From Rhizobium sp. AC27/96 (lineage in GTDB: Bacteria; Pseudomonadota; Alphaproteobacteria; Rhizobiales; Rhizobiaceae), in NCBI RefSeq assembly GCF_001692325.1, contig NZ_LXKN01000018.1, forward strand, positions 124,001-188,000: 64,000 nucleotides of DNA, written 5' to 3'. A program made the position numbers and the translations under genes. The notes beneath the pieces were generated by a model, which did no database searches, was not told where the DNA came from, and was given only the letters and a program-made list of their open reading frames with translations. Below are positions 38,335-48,001 of this stretch, one piece after another (positions within the stretch are counted from its first letter, which is position 1; every line of letters begins with the position of its first letter).

Positions 38335-40509
38335 TCAGCGGCGGCGCATGCGATGTGGCGGAACGCGGCCGGAGAATGGGGACGTCTGATCTTCGCCTGC
38401 GATTTCTTCCGTTTGAAAGATCTGCCCGATGGGCTGGGGTCTTCCCAGAAAGAAGCCTTGTGCTTCGTCGCAGCCCTCGACGCGGAGGATTTCCAGCTGA
38501 TGGTTGGTTTCCACGCCCTCGGCCAGAACCGGGATTTCGAGGCTCTTGCCAAGGGTCAAAACGGCGCGGACGATCGCCTTTGCCTGAATGCTGTTGTCGA
38601 CCTCGCTCATGAAGGAGCGATCGAGCTTGATCTTGTCGAAGGGAAACGAGCGCAAGGTGTCGAGCGAGGAATAGCCCGTTCCGAAATCGTCGATGGCAAT
38701 CGTCACGCCAAGCGTCCGGATTTGTCGCAGCACATGCAGTGTCCGCGTCTTGTCGGCGATGATTGTCGACTCGGTGATCTCCAGCTCGAGTCTGGCCGGT
38801 GATAGGCCGGTTTCAAGCAAGATCGAATGGACAAGCTTGGCAAGATCCGAGTGGGCGAATTGCACAGGCGAGAGATTGACCGCGATCTTATATGGCTTGT
38901 CCCAGGAGGCGGCTTCGCGGCATGCCGTTCGCAAGACCCATTCGCCGATGACGAGGATCGTACCGCTTTCCTCGGCGATGGGAATGAATTCCGAAGGGGG
39001 CACCGCACCGCGTTCGGGATGGTTCCAGCGCAGCAGCACTTCATAGCCGCAGATGTCTCCCGTGCGCACGGAGGTCTGCACCTGATAGTGCAGGTCAAGC
39101 TGATCCAGTTCGATGGCACGGCGCAAATCCTGCGCAAGCGTGTGGCGTGCACGCGCAGCCTCGTCCATCTTGGATTCGTAGAAGCAGACGGCGCGGCCGA
39201 CATCAGCCTTGGCGCGATACATTGCGAGATCGGCATTGCTGACGAGACGTTCCTGGTCGGTGCCGTCATCAGGATAGACGGCGACACCAATGCTGGCGCC
39301 GGTCGCGGTTTCGAAGTCGTCGATGCGGATGGGTTCGAAGAGGGTCTTTTCCAGTCGGGCCACGAAATCCAGAAGTTCGCCCTGGCTCTGGAACCGCTTG
39401 GCCGCGGCGAATTCATCGCCGCCGACGCGCGCAACAAACTCGCCGTCCTTGACCAGACGCAGAAGCCGACGCCCGATCGCTTTCAGCGCCTGATCGCCTG
39501 CCTTATGGCCGCGCAGGTCGTTGATTTCCTTGAAGCGATCTAGGTCGATGCCGATGACCGCAAGCTTGAGCCCGTCTTCTCTGGCATGCTCGATTTCATT
39601 ATCGAGATAGTCGCTGAAGCTGCCGCGATTGGGCAGGCCGGTCAGCAGGTCGTTCAGCGCCATGTGCTGGAGTTTCTCGATGGATTCGCGCGAGGCGCGC
39701 TCGTCGATCATATAGCTGGCAACGCCCGTGCCGATGATAAGCAATCCGCCGCCAGCAACCGCGACCGCCATGGCTTTCAACGCATAGGTATCGATAATGC
39801 CGGCGCCGGTTGCCAGCGGCGTGACCGAGACGGCGGTCATTGCCGTGAAATGGAGCAGGACCACGGCAAAAACGAAAAAGACGAGTGCGGCCTGTGGCGC
39901 AAAGCGCCAGGGCCGGCGGATTGCCTGATTGAGGGCGAACACAGCGAATGCCACGGAGAGTACAACGGAGGCGATGACATAGCCCATGTCCCACTCGACG
40001 ATGCCGTCGACATGATAGGCCATCATGCCCGTATAGTGCATGCCCGTGACGGCGAGGCCGACCACGGCTCCGCCCAATTCCGGCGCCACCCGTGGCAGGC
40101 GCGATAGAGTGACCGCAAAGCCTGCTGCACATCCGGCCACCGCCAGCAGAAAGGAAGCCATGGTAAGGATCGGATCGAAGGCAACGGGTGCGCCGACTTC
40201 ATAGGCCAGCATGGCAACGAAATGCGTGCACCAGATCGATGACCCCGCGGCGACCCCTGTCAGAAAGATCCAGCCGCCGCGCTGAATGCCATGCGTGTTT
40301 TCGGCTCGCTTCAGCAGATTGAGCGTTATCCATCCGCCACTGACGCAGACAAATGCCGCAAGAATAACGAGCCACAGATTATGTTCTGTGACGATACATG
40401 AAAGGACGCGCACGCAGACAATCCCGAATTTGGCCACCAAGCTCGATGGCGTCGCAATATCGCGGCCGCCAGCCTGGATCAATAGCTCAGTGCTTTCACG
40501 GGTAAACAT
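38335..40509 (-). CDS. MHYT-GGDEF-EAL cyclic-di-GMP signalling protein
   Basis: A 724-residue inner-membrane protein. An N-terminal MHYT sensor has seven hydrophobic segments with repeated His/Met motifs (STHFVAM-like WCTHFVAM; TGMHYTGM; LLHFTAM), proposed to bind metal and sense gas or redox. The GGDEF domain has an intact RVGGDEF, but the RxxD inhibitory site is replaced by KDGE. The EAL domain reads EVL in place of EAL yet keeps ELEITESTI, DDFGTGYSSL and AEGVET, so phosphodiesterase activity is likely. Both activities are possible. It stands upstream of the chemoreceptor on the same strand, 272 bases away. Confidence 0.92.
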   Translation of the reverse strand: MFTRESTELLIQAGGRDIATPSSLVAKFGIVCVRVLSCIVTEHNLWLVILAAFVCVSGGWITLNLLKRAENTHGIQRGGWIFLTGVAAGSSIWCTHFVAMLAYEVGAPVAFDPILTMASFLLAVAGCAAGFAVTLSRLPRVAPELGGAVVGLAVTGMHYTGMMAYHVDGIVEWDMGYVIASVVLSVAFAVFALNQAIRRPWRFAPQAALVFFVFAVVLLHFTAMTAVSVTPLATGAGIIDTYALKAMAVAVAGGGLLIIGTGVASYMIDERASRESIEKLQHMALNDLLTGLPNRGSFSDYLDNEIEHAREDGLKLAVIGIDLDRFKEINDLRGHKAGDQALKAIGRRLLRLVKDGEFVARVGGDEFAAAKRFQSQGELLDFVARLEKTLFEPIRIDDFETATGASIGVAVYPDDGTDQERLVSNADLAMYRAKADVGRAVCFYESKMDEAARARHTLAQDLRRAIELDQLDLHYQVQTSVRTGDICGYEVLLRWNHPERGAVPPSEFIPIAEESGTILVIGEWVLRTACREAASWDKPYKIAVNLSPVQFAHSDLAKLVHSILLETGLSPARLELEITESTIIADKTRTLHVLRQIRTLGVTIAIDDFGTGYSSLDTLRSFPFDKIKLDRSFMSEVDNSIQAKAIVRAVLTLGKSLEIPVLAEGVETNHQLEILRVEGCDEAQGFFLGRPQPIGQIFQTEEIAGEDQTSPFSGRVPPHRMRRR

Positions 40510-40870
40510 TGAAAATCGAGTAAAGACGCCTCGTTCAAAATAACGCGAAAACGGGGCTTCAGGCGGATTTCATGGCTGCTACCTGGCCGCGAACGCGCTG
40601 CCTTTTTCGCGGAAAGATCAATTGCCAGCGTCAATTAGCTTAGATCGTCTGCACGACTTTGCCGTTGCCGATTAATTCTGAGGCTGCGTAAGTATATTTT
40701 TGTTTCTAGGTAAATATTCTTTAAATTCGTAAAATCTAAAATAGAAATATAGTCATTATCCGAATATCAATATTTATCCGCGATAATATTTGTAAGTATA
40801 TCTTGAAATACTATTGCAATCACCATGCGCAGCAATTGTTCTTGCAATTTCTACTATAGAGAGTTTGTAG
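40510..40870. other. AT-rich divergent intergenic region
   Basis: 361 bases between the MHYT gene and the TadG-like gene. From 40680 to 40860 it is markedly AT-rich, with many TAT/ATA runs, as expected of promoters. No ORF, RNA or convincing repeat was found. Confidence 0.5.
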
Positions 40871-42199
40871 GTGAAGATATTGAAGGTCGGCGCAAAAGCC
40901 TTTCACTCCATATGTAAGCTTTCGCAAAAATATGTCGCCGACAGGTCAGGCAATTTTGCGACGATGACGGTATTGCTTGCCGTTCCCCTGATCGCGGCTG
41001 CCGGCCTTGCCATTGATGTCACCGATGCGCTGGTGGTCCGGAGCGAGCTTTACAGTGCGGCCGATGCAGCTGCGGTCGGCGCCATTGCAACCTCTTCTCC
41101 TGCGGTTGCTGCCGCCATGGCCATGACCAGTGACGGAACGGTTACCGTTGGTCAGGATGACGCCAGAAAACTGTTCTTCGGCCAGGCATCGGCCGATCTG
41201 CAGGCCATGCCTATCAACGTGAACATAGCGGTGACGCGAGCCGCGAACGTCGTATCGTCCAGTGTCAATTTCTCTGCCACAGTGCCGACGACCTTGATGC
41301 AGATCCTCGGTAAAACCTCGATCCCGGTTAGCGGCTCGGCTACGGCTCAATATCAGACGGCAAGTTTCATCGATTTCTACATGCTGCTGGATAATACGCC
41401 ATCGATGGGCGTTGGCGCGACGGCGGACGATATTACTATGCTGCAGACGCATACAAGTGACACCTGCGCCTTTGCCTGCCACAATCTGGATACGACAAAC
41501 AACTACTACAACTTGGCGAAGAGCCTCAAAATTAACATGCGCATCGATGTGGTGCGGCAAGCGACCCAATCGCTAACCGATACCGCGACGACAAACCGCC
41601 AGACACCCGACCAGTATCGGATGGCTGTCTACACGTTCGGAACCAAGGCCGAGGCGGCAGGCCTGACCGCTGTATCAGCACTTTCGTCGGATATGACGCA
41701 AGTCAAGGCATCGACGAGCACCGTCGACCTGATGACCACTCCCAGTCAGAATTATAATAGCGACCAGGATACAAGCTTCGATACGGTGCTGACGCAGATC
41801 AAACCGATCATCGGCACCGGTGGTGGCGGAACCACCAGCGCGGATCGGGCGAAGGTGCTGTTCTTCGTGACTGATGGTGTGGGTGACAGCGCGAAGCCGA
41901 ACACATGCACCAAGCCGACCACGGGCGGTCGCTGCCAGGAACCGCTCGATATATCGTTCTGTCAGCCGCTGAAGAACCAGAATATCAAGATCGCTATTCT
42001 CTACACGACCTATCTGCCGCTGCCGCAGAATGCCTGGTACAACACCTGGATAGCGCCGTTCCAATCGCAGATCGGTACCGATCTGCAAAACTGCGCATCG
42101 CCGGGGCTTTACTTCGAAGTCAGCCCGACGCAGGGGATTAACGACGCGATGAACGCGCTGTTCCTGAAAGTCATCCGCACGCCACGGCTCACGGGCTAG
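40871..42199 (+). CDS. TadE/TadG-like pilus protein with von Willebrand factor A domain
   Basis: A 442-residue protein. RSGNFATMTVLLAVPLIAAAGLAIDVTDAL at about residues 22-55 is the type IV prepilin-like hydrophobic N-terminus of TadE/TadG proteins (GNFA start). A vWA domain from about residue 165 has DNTPSM, close to the MIDAS DxSxS with Thr in place of the first Ser. TTSADRAKVLFFVTDGVGD follows. TadG relatives are exported with the Flp pilus secretion system. No tad or cpa genes are adjacent, so this is an orphan. It starts with GTG and AGAGAG is about 10 bases upstream. Confidence 0.82.
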   Translation: MKILKVGAKAFHSICKLSQKYVADRSGNFATMTVLLAVPLIAAAGLAIDVTDALVVRSELYSAADAAAVGAIATSSPAVAAAMAMTSDGTVTVGQDDARKLFFGQASADLQAMPINVNIAVTRAANVVSSSVNFSATVPTTLMQILGKTSIPVSGSATAQYQTASFIDFYMLLDNTPSMGVGATADDITMLQTHTSDTCAFACHNLDTTNNYYNLAKSLKINMRIDVVRQATQSLTDTATTNRQTPDQYRMAVYTFGTKAEAAGLTAVSALSSDMTQVKASTSTVDLMTTPSQNYNSDQDTSFDTVLTQIKPIIGTGGGGTTSADRAKVLFFVTDGVGDSAKPNTCTKPTTGGRCQEPLDISFCQPLKNQNIKIAILYTTYLPLPQNAWYNTWIAPFQSQIGTDLQNCASPGLYFEVSPTQGINDAMNALFLKVIRTPRLTG

Positions 42200-42277
42200 T
42201 CACGCTCTGGTCAGAGGATATAGCGTTCGCCACCACGGGCTCCCGCCCGATCCCGCGGTGTTAATGCCGGCAGCGCT

Positions 42278-42685
42278 CTAACTTGTGGCCAGCGACTTGA
42301 CCAAGCCCACGATCTTCTGCCGCGTCTTGGCATCCTTGATGTTTGCAAAGGCCCGGTTGAGTTCGGTGCCTTCTTCGGAAGACAGGAAGCAAACCAGATC
42401 ATTTCCCGCACTGATCGTCTGATCCGTGGAAATAACGGATTGGTCGATCGATCTGTCGAAGAAATGAGAAATCGGCACGCCCAGACATTCGGCAACGCGC
42501 TGCAGGCGGCTTGCGCCGACGCGGTTCGTGCCCCTTTCGTATTTCTGAACCTGCTGGAACGTCACATTCAACCCCTTTGCAAGCGTTGATTGGCTCATTC
42601 CCAGTACATGCCGTTGCAGGCGGATGCGCCTCCCGACTTCAACATCGATCGGACTCGGTGATTTATTATTGGAAATATCTCGCAC
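42278..42685 (-). CDS. XRE-family transcriptional regulator
   Basis: A 135-residue protein. The helix-turn-helix at about residues 18-72 (IRLQRHVLGMSQSTLAKGLNVTFQQVQKYERG) is the Xre/cI type. It ends with an Arg/Leu-rich helix pair (LNRAFANIKDAKTRQKIVGLVKSL) likely used for dimerisation. Similar small regulators are common and multicopy in rhizobia. The target is unknown; it is convergent with the TadG-like gene and no partner toxin is seen. Confidence 0.85.
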   Translation of the reverse strand: MRDISNNKSPSPIDVEVGRRIRLQRHVLGMSQSTLAKGLNVTFQQVQKYERGTNRVGASRLQRVAECLGVPISHFFDRSIDQSVISTDQTISAGNDLVCFLSSEEGTELNRAFANIKDAKTRQKIVGLVKSLATS

Positions 42686-42945
42686 TGACCCCTCTTTCAG
42701 ACGATAGAGCCGCCCATCGAGCCATGAGGCGTCGATGGGCGGTGATAGCGAGGCCCCTAGACATCATGTCAGCTGAGCCCGCTATTAAGGACTGCCGGGT
42801 CTGATATGAATCCGCAATGTCAAGCGATGCGGCTTGCCGTCACACACATTCGTTTCATGCGCATTCGGGACAATGGTCGCGCTATCTGAACTTTTCCGAA
42901 GGAGGACGTGCGGGTGGCCAAGTGCCCACTCGATGGCGTCGTGAC

Positions 42946-43857
42946 CTAGCTGGCAGCCGATTCGCGCGCGATCTGCCGGATCGTATCGATGAAGGCTCTG
43001 AGTTTGGGTGCGAGCTCGGCGCGACGGGGGAAGTAGAGAAAGAGGCCGGCCTCAGTTACAGCGTGATCGCCCAGGATTTCGATCAGCCGGCCCGCCGCGA
43101 TATCTGCCTGCACCAGGGGTTCGAAGACATAGGCGAGCCCGACGCCTGCCAGGGCCAGATCGATTGCCGAATGTGACTCCGTGACGATCGCCTGTCCTCG
43201 AACAGTGACCGCCACGTCGCGCCCGTCCTCGACGAATTCCCATTGATAGAGACCACCGGAACGGATGAGCCGATAGCCGATGCAATTGTGGTTGGAAAGG
43301 TCGCCGAGCGTCATGGGACGGCCGAAACGCCCGATATAGCCGGGTGAGGCGACGACGATCGATCGGAAGGGTGGAGTGAGGCGGACTGCAACCATATCCT
43401 GATCGATCATCTCGCCGATCCGTATGCCTGCATCGAAGCCTTCCGCGACGATATCGGTCAACCTCTCGTCGGAAAAGATCTCGACTTCCACTTCAGGATA
43501 GCGCTCGCTCATGGCTGCGACCAGGCGGGTGAGCGCAAGCGGCAGGCTGACACGGGAGGCGTTGATGCGCAGCAGGCCGCTCGGCCTTCCCTTGACCGCG
43601 CGGATACGCTCCATCCGCTCGTGAATATCCTGCAGGGCCGGTGCGACCGTGGCAATGAGGTTCCGGCCCGCCTCCGTCAACGCCACACTGCGCGTCGTGC
43701 GGGCAAAGAGCGGCTGGCCGAGCCGTTCCTCCACCAGCCGGACGGCATGGCTGACAGCCGACGCGCTCATGCCCAGTTCATTGGCGGCGGCCGCGAAACC
43801 ACCGCGGCGAGCCACGACGACGATCACGGGCAAATGTGTCAGCAGATCGCGGTCCAT
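42946..43857 (-). CDS. LysR-family transcriptional regulator
   Basis: A 303-residue LysR protein. The winged helix at residues 1-60 (AAAANELGMSASAVSHAVRLVEERLGQPLFART) is followed by the two-lobe effector domain. Divergent to an aldo/keto reductase 136 bases away, which it probably controls. The ATG at 43857 (MDRDLL) was chosen; an in-frame ATG lies six codons upstream. A symmetric site just upstream of the start could be its own operator. Confidence 0.88.
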   Translation of the reverse strand: MDRDLLTHLPVIVVVARRGGFAAAANELGMSASAVSHAVRLVEERLGQPLFARTTRSVALTEAGRNLIATVAPALQDIHERMERIRAVKGRPSGLLRINASRVSLPLALTRLVAAMSERYPEVEVEIFSDERLTDIVAEGFDAGIRIGEMIDQDMVAVRLTPPFRSIVVASPGYIGRFGRPMTLGDLSNHNCIGYRLIRSGGLYQWEFVEDGRDVAVTVRGQAIVTESHSAIDLALAGVGLAYVFEPLVQADIAAGRLIEILGDHAVTEAGLFLYFPRRAELAPKLRAFIDTIRQIARESAAS

Positions 43858-43869
43858 TGCTGAGTGATA

Positions 43870-43886
43870 TCGCATAATGCATGCGA
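43870..43886. promoter_or_regulatory. LysR-type binding site candidate
   Basis: TCGCAT-AATGC-ATGCGA is a perfect 6-base inverted repeat with a 5-base centre, in the LysR/aldo-keto reductase divergent promoter, 13 bases from the LysR start. Its T...A symmetry fits LysR boxes. Confidence 0.5.
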
Positions 43887-43993
43887 ATTAAACAGCCTTA
43901 TCGAAGAGCCAAAAACCGGCGAACTTGCCTTCATCAAGTCGCCGGACTCCACACGATCCAATGAGCTTTGGCATCCCAAAGAGGAGTACATCC

Positions 43994-45100
43994 ATGAGCA
44001 TGGAATTCTATACACTCGGCAATAGCGGCCTGAAGGTGACACGGCTTGCCCTTGGCACCATGACCTTCGGCACCGAATGGGGTTGGGGATCGGACAAGGA
44101 AGCGGCTCGCGCCATCTTCAACGCCTATGTCGATGCCGGCGGCAATTTCTTCGATACCGCCGATGCCTATACCGGCGGAACATCGGAAACCTGGCTTGGC
44201 GAATTCATCGCTGAACGGGGACTGCGCGACGACGCTGTGATCTCGACGAAGTTCACCATGAATCTCTCGGCTCAAACACCCAACGCAGCCGGTAATGGTC
44301 GCAAGAACATATTGCGGGCCGTCGAAGCCTCGCTGAAGCGGCTGAACACCGACCATATCGATCTCTATCTGATGCATTGCTGGGACCGCCTGACCCCGCC
44401 GGAAGAGGTTATGCGTACCTTCGACGATCTTGTCCGCGCGGGAAAGGTGCTTCATGTCGGTCTCTCCGACGTGCCGGCCTGGTATGCCAGCCGAGCCCAG
44501 GCTGTCGCCGAATACCGCGGCTACGAGCCGATATCGGCTCTGCAGCTGGAATATTCGCTGGCCGAGCGCAATCTCGAAAACGAGTTCGTACCCTTCGGCA
44601 CGCGCTATGGTGCCGGCATCATGGCGTGGAGCCCGCTGGCGAGCGGCCTCCTCAGCGGCAAATATCGCCCAAGCGCTGCGCAAAAGACGGATGGCCGGCT
44701 TGAAACGGTGCGCGGCACCACAAACCCCGGCTTCCAGAAGTTCAACGAGCGCAACTGGGCAATCGTTGCCGAGCTGGAAAAAGTATGCGCCGAGCTTGGC
44801 CGCAGCATGGCGCAGGTGGCGGTCAACTGGGCGATGACCCAGCCGGGCCTGGCCTCGATCATCATCGGCGCCACCAAGCTCGAGCAGCTGAAAGACAATC
44901 TCGGCGCCTTGGACTTTCAGATTCCGGCGGAGTTGCGTCAACGGCTCGATGACGTCAGCGCCCTGCAGCCGACCTTCCCTTATTCCTTCTTTGGATCGGA
45001 AATCCAGGGAGCGATGACCGGTGGCCAGACCGTCGGCGACAAGCCGGCCGGTTACTACCCGGATCTGAATATTTCGGGAAAGTTTGCCGGCGTCAGTTGA
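43994..45100 (+). CDS. aldo/keto reductase
   Basis: A 368-residue NADPH-dependent oxidoreductase of the AKR superfamily. FFDTADAYTGGTSE carries the catalytic Asp and Tyr, STKFTMN the Lys, and LYLMHCWD the His. WSPLASGLLSGKY and IIGATKLEQL are the C-terminal cofactor-binding blocks. GAGGAG 7 bases before the ATG at 43994 decides the start, although the frame is open further. The substrate is unknown; a divergent LysR gene suggests induction by a small aldehyde or ketone. Confidence 0.9.
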   Translation: MSMEFYTLGNSGLKVTRLALGTMTFGTEWGWGSDKEAARAIFNAYVDAGGNFFDTADAYTGGTSETWLGEFIAERGLRDDAVISTKFTMNLSAQTPNAAGNGRKNILRAVEASLKRLNTDHIDLYLMHCWDRLTPPEEVMRTFDDLVRAGKVLHVGLSDVPAWYASRAQAVAEYRGYEPISALQLEYSLAERNLENEFVPFGTRYGAGIMAWSPLASGLLSGKYRPSAAQKTDGRLETVRGTTNPGFQKFNERNWAIVAELEKVCAELGRSMAQVAVNWAMTQPGLASIIIGATKLEQLKDNLGALDFQIPAELRQRLDDVSALQPTFPYSFFGSEIQGAMTGGQTVGDKPAGYYPDLNISGKFAGVS

Positions 45101-45240
45101 GGGTACAGACGGGGCTTGGTTTGCACCGGCAGCGATGACGGCGCAAACCTCCTATCAAGCCTCCTATAATGCAAGTGCGCCTTGTTTCTTCCGATTTCTG
45201 CTGCTACTGAGCCCGCCGTGGCTTCAGGGAGCCATGAAAT

Positions 45241-45272
45241 CCGGTCGCAGCCCACCCGGTCAAAACAAGGGA
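45241..45272 (+). ncRNA. preQ1-I riboswitch upstream of queCDE
   Basis: The leader reads CCGG (45241-45244), an 11-base loop beginning TCGCAG, CCGG (45256-45259), then TCAAAACAAGGGA. This matches the compact preQ1-I aptamer: a short P1 stem, a loop starting UCGCAG and an A-rich tail running into AAGG. The thermophilic model aptamer has the same UCGCAG loop and ACAAAACAAGG tail. Here the terminal AAGGGA is also the queC ribosome-binding site, 10 bases from the ATG, so preQ1 would hide it in the pseudoknot and block translation. Confidence 0.82.
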
Positions 45273-45281
45273 TCCTGAATT

Positions 45282-45992
45282 ATGAAGACTATCGTCGTCT
45301 GCTCCGGCGGACTGGACTCCGTTTCGCTCGCCCATAAGGTCGCAGCCGAACATCAGCTTATCGGCCTCGTCTCCTTCGACTATGGCCAGCGACATCGCAA
45401 GGAAGTGGAATTCGCCGCAGCCTGCGCAAAACGCCTCGGCGTGCCCCATGAGATCATCGACATCACGGCCATCGGCAAACACCTGACCGGATCGGCTCTC
45501 ACCGACGACATTGACGTGCCGGACGGGCACTATGCCGAAGAGAGCATGAAGACGACCGTGGTCCCGAACCGCAATGCCATCATGCTCGCGATCGCCTTCG
45601 GGCTCGCGGCCGCGCAAAAGGCGGATGCGGTTGCCGTTGCGGTTCATGGCGGCGATCATTTCATCTATCCGGATTGTCGCCCGGGCTTCATCGATGCATT
45701 CCAGCAGATGCAGAACCACGCGCTGGACGGCTATGCCAGCGTCTCGCTCTATGCGCCTTTTGTGACCGTCTCGAAGGCCGATATCGTCGCAGATGGCGCG
45801 CGACATCAGACGCCATTTGCCGAAACCTGGTCCTGCTACAAGGGCGGCGAGCGTCATTGCGGGCGTTGCGGCACCTGCGTCGAGCGGCGCGAGGCCTTCC
45901 ATCTCGCCGGCATTGCCGACCCGACCGATTATGAAGACCCGGATTTCTGGGTGTCGGCGACATCAGGCTTTTCGGCCGAAGAGGTGAAATGA
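45282..45992 (+). CDS. queC: 7-cyano-7-deazaguanine synthase
   Basis: Converts 7-carboxy-7-deazaguanine to preQ0 with ATP and ammonia, a step in queuosine tRNA modification. The PP-loop motif CSGGLDSVS is at residues 7-15. The C-terminal zinc cluster is SCYKGGERHCGRCGTCVERREAF with four Cys. It is 236 residues, normal for QueC. First gene of queC-queD-queE, which overlap by 4 bases each, and directly behind a preQ1-I riboswitch. Confidence 0.96.
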   Translation: MKTIVVCSGGLDSVSLAHKVAAEHQLIGLVSFDYGQRHRKEVEFAAACAKRLGVPHEIIDITAIGKHLTGSALTDDIDVPDGHYAEESMKTTVVPNRNAIMLAIAFGLAAAQKADAVAVAVHGGDHFIYPDCRPGFIDAFQQMQNHALDGYASVSLYAPFVTVSKADIVADGARHQTPFAETWSCYKGGERHCGRCGTCVERREAFHLAGIADPTDYEDPDFWVSATSGFSAEEVK

Positions 45993-46348
45993 TGTTCCGT
46001 ATTACCAAGGAATTTCACTTCTCTGCGTCGCATCAGCTCTGCCATCTTCCCGACGATCACCAGTGCGCGCGGCTGCACGGGCATAATTACGTCGTCGTCG
46101 TGGAACTTTCGGCTGGCGAACTGGATGCCAATGGTTTCGTGCGCGATTATCACGAGCTTCAGCCGCTGAAGCGCTATATCGACGATGAATTCGACCATCG
46201 CCATCTCAACGATGTCCTCGGCCACGACCGCATAACGTCGGAATATCTCGCCAAGCATTTCTATGATTGGTGCAAGGTTCGATTGCCGGAGACCTCCGCG
46301 GTGCGTGTCAGCGAGACGCCGAAGACCTGGGCGGAATATCGGCCATGA
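45989..46348 (+). CDS. queD: 6-carboxytetrahydropterin synthase
   Basis: Makes 6-carboxy-tetrahydropterin from dihydroneopterin triphosphate. FHFSASHQL gives the first zinc His, CARLHGHNY the catalytic Cys and two zinc His, and DHRHLND the rest of the active site. At 119 residues it is a normal single-domain QueD. It overlaps queC (ATGA) and queE by 4 bases. Confidence 0.95.
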   Translation: MMFRITKEFHFSASHQLCHLPDDHQCARLHGHNYVVVVELSAGELDANGFVRDYHELQPLKRYIDDEFDHRHLNDVLGHDRITSEYLAKHFYDWCKVRLPETSAVRVSETPKTWAEYRP

Positions 46349-47073
46349 GTGCGGCGCGCATTCGCGTCAGCGAGATATTTGGGCCGACGATCCAGGGTGA
46401 GGGCGTCCTCATCGGCCTTCCCACGGTTTTCGTGCGCACCGGCGGCTGCGATTACCGCTGTTCGTGGTGCGATACGCTGCATGCGGTCGATAGCGAGTAC
46501 CGCGACCAATGGCAGCCGATGTCGGTCGATGAAATCTGGCAAGAGGTAACGCGCCTTTCCGGCGGGAAACCGCTGACGATCTCGCTTTCGGGCGGCAATC
46601 CGGCAATCCAGCCGCTCGGGGCCCTGATCGCGCATGGTCATGCCGAAGGCTATCGCTTCGCGTTGGAAACGCAGGGAAGTGTTGCCAAAGAGTGGTTTGC
46701 CGAGCTTGATACGCTGGTCTTGAGCCCGAAGCCGCCATCGAGTGGCATGTTGACGGATTGGGCCGCTTTCGACGACTGTCTGCGCATGGCGGCGAGCGGA
46801 CCGCAGATCGCGTTGAAGATCGTCGTGTTCGATGACGCCGATTATGCCTACGCAAAGGAAGCCGCTTCCCGCTATCCGCATCTGCCGCTCTATCTGCAGC
46901 CCGGCAACCATACACCGCCGCCGCCGGATGAAGAGGATGCGGTTGTCGACATCGAAGGTGTCATGGACCGGATGCGCTGGCTGGTGGACAAGGTCAGCGA
47001 TGACAGGTGGTTCGAGGCGCGGGTTCTCCCGCAGCTGCATGTGCTCATCTGGGGCAACAGGCGCGGCGTCTGA
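46345..47073 (+). CDS. queE: 7-carboxy-7-deazaguanine synthase
   Basis: Radical SAM enzyme making 7-carboxy-7-deazaguanine from 6-carboxytetrahydropterin. The cluster ligands are Cys35, Cys39 and Cys42 in CDYRCSWC (CxxxCxxC), and [13 protein letters not shown] is the usual N-terminus. [11 protein letters not shown] matches the GGxP-type SAM motif. The ATG at 46345 overlaps the queD stop. It ends the operon, 205 bases before the two-component genes. queF and tgt are not in the window. Confidence 0.95.
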   Translation: MSAARIRVSEIFGPTIQGEGVLIGLPTVFVRTGGCDYRCSWCDTLHAVDSEYRDQWQPMSVDEIWQEVTRLSGGKPLTISLSGGNPAIQPLGALIAHGHAEGYRFALETQGSVAKEWFAELDTLVLSPKPPSSGMLTDWAAFDDCLRMAASGPQIALKIVVFDDADYAYAKEAASRYPHLPLYLQPGNHTPPPPDEEDAVVDIEGVMDRMRWLVDKVSDDRWFEARVLPQLHVLIWGNRRGV

Positions 47074-47278
47074 GCGCGAACCGCGTCTTATTGCCAGCTT
47101 GATGTCGCGACGGCCGCAACATAACTCAACATTTTCGAATACAGCTACATGAAGCGCCTGCTATTTCTCGCCGGAGCGGCATCGCAGGCGCCTGCGTGAC
47201 AGTTGCGCGGTCCGGTGAGATAGTTTTGCGCGCGATGGTTCGCGTATCCGGCATTCCAGCGACAGCAGCGAGCGCGAC

Positions 47279-48001
47279 ATGGCGACAACAGATCAATCTC
47301 ATATTCTCATCGTCGAGGACGATGCCGACATAGCGGGGATGCTGGTCGAGCTCGTGCGCAGCAATGGCTTCAGGGCCGTATCCGCCTCGAACGGTGCGGA
47401 AATGGATCGCATGCTGGCGCGGCAAGGATTCGATCTCATCGTGCTCGATGCCATGCTGCCCGGTGAAGACGGCTTCAGCATCTGCCGGCGCCTGCGTGCG
47501 GATAAAACCATTCCGATCCTCATGCTGACCGCCCTGCAAGAAGATATCGATCGAATTCTTGGCCTCGAACTCGGCGCAGACGACTACGTGACAAAGCCGT
47601 TCAATTCCAGGGAGTTAATGGCTCGTATTAAAAGCATTCTGCGAAGAGCTTCCTATGCTCAGCAACCGGATGACAGCCTTATGCCCATGTCCTTCTCCGG
47701 CTGGCGCATCGACCCCAAGAGCCGGCAGCTGTTCGATTCCGATGGCGCGGAAGTTTCCATGACGACGGCGGAGTTCGACCTGCTTCTCGCGTTCTGCCGC
47801 AATCCCAATCGGATATTGACGCGCGAGCAGCTTCTGTCGATGACGCACGCCGGTTCCGCCGGGCCGGTGGAGCGTAGCATCGATGCCCATATCAGCCGTG
47901 TGCGCCAGAAGATTGAGCCCAATCTCAAGGAGCCGTCCTTCATCAAGACTGTGCGGCTCGGTGGCTATCTCTTTGCATCCAAGGTGGAGCGGCTGGCATG
48001 A
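47279..48001 (+). CDS. OmpR-family response regulator
   Basis: A 240-residue regulator. The receiver domain has the acidic pair EDDAD, phospho-acceptor Asp57 in LIVLDAMLPGEDG, Thr in MLTAL and Lys in DDYVTKPF. A C-terminal winged helix (about residues 135-235) has RSIDAHISRVRQKIE and VRLGGYLF. Its stop overlaps the kinase start (ATGA), so they form one two-component system. Targets are unknown; the DUF3313 lipoprotein downstream is a candidate. Confidence 0.93.
   Translation: MATTDQSHILIVEDDADIAGMLVELVRSNGFRAVSASNGAEMDRMLARQGFDLIVLDAMLPGEDGFSICRRLRADKTIPILMLTALQEDIDRILGLELGADDYVTKPFNSRELMARIKSILRRASYAQQPDDSLMPMSFSGWRIDPKSRQLFDSDGAEVSMTTAEFDLLLAFCRNPNRILTREQLLSMTHAGSAGPVERSIDAHISRVRQKIEPNLKEPSFIKTVRLGGYLFASKVERLA

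Noticed and set aside
42278..42685. XRE regulator as antitoxin of a toxin-antitoxin pair
   Set aside because: No small toxin-like gene overlaps or adjoins it; the neighbours are a convergent pilus-like gene and a LysR gene.
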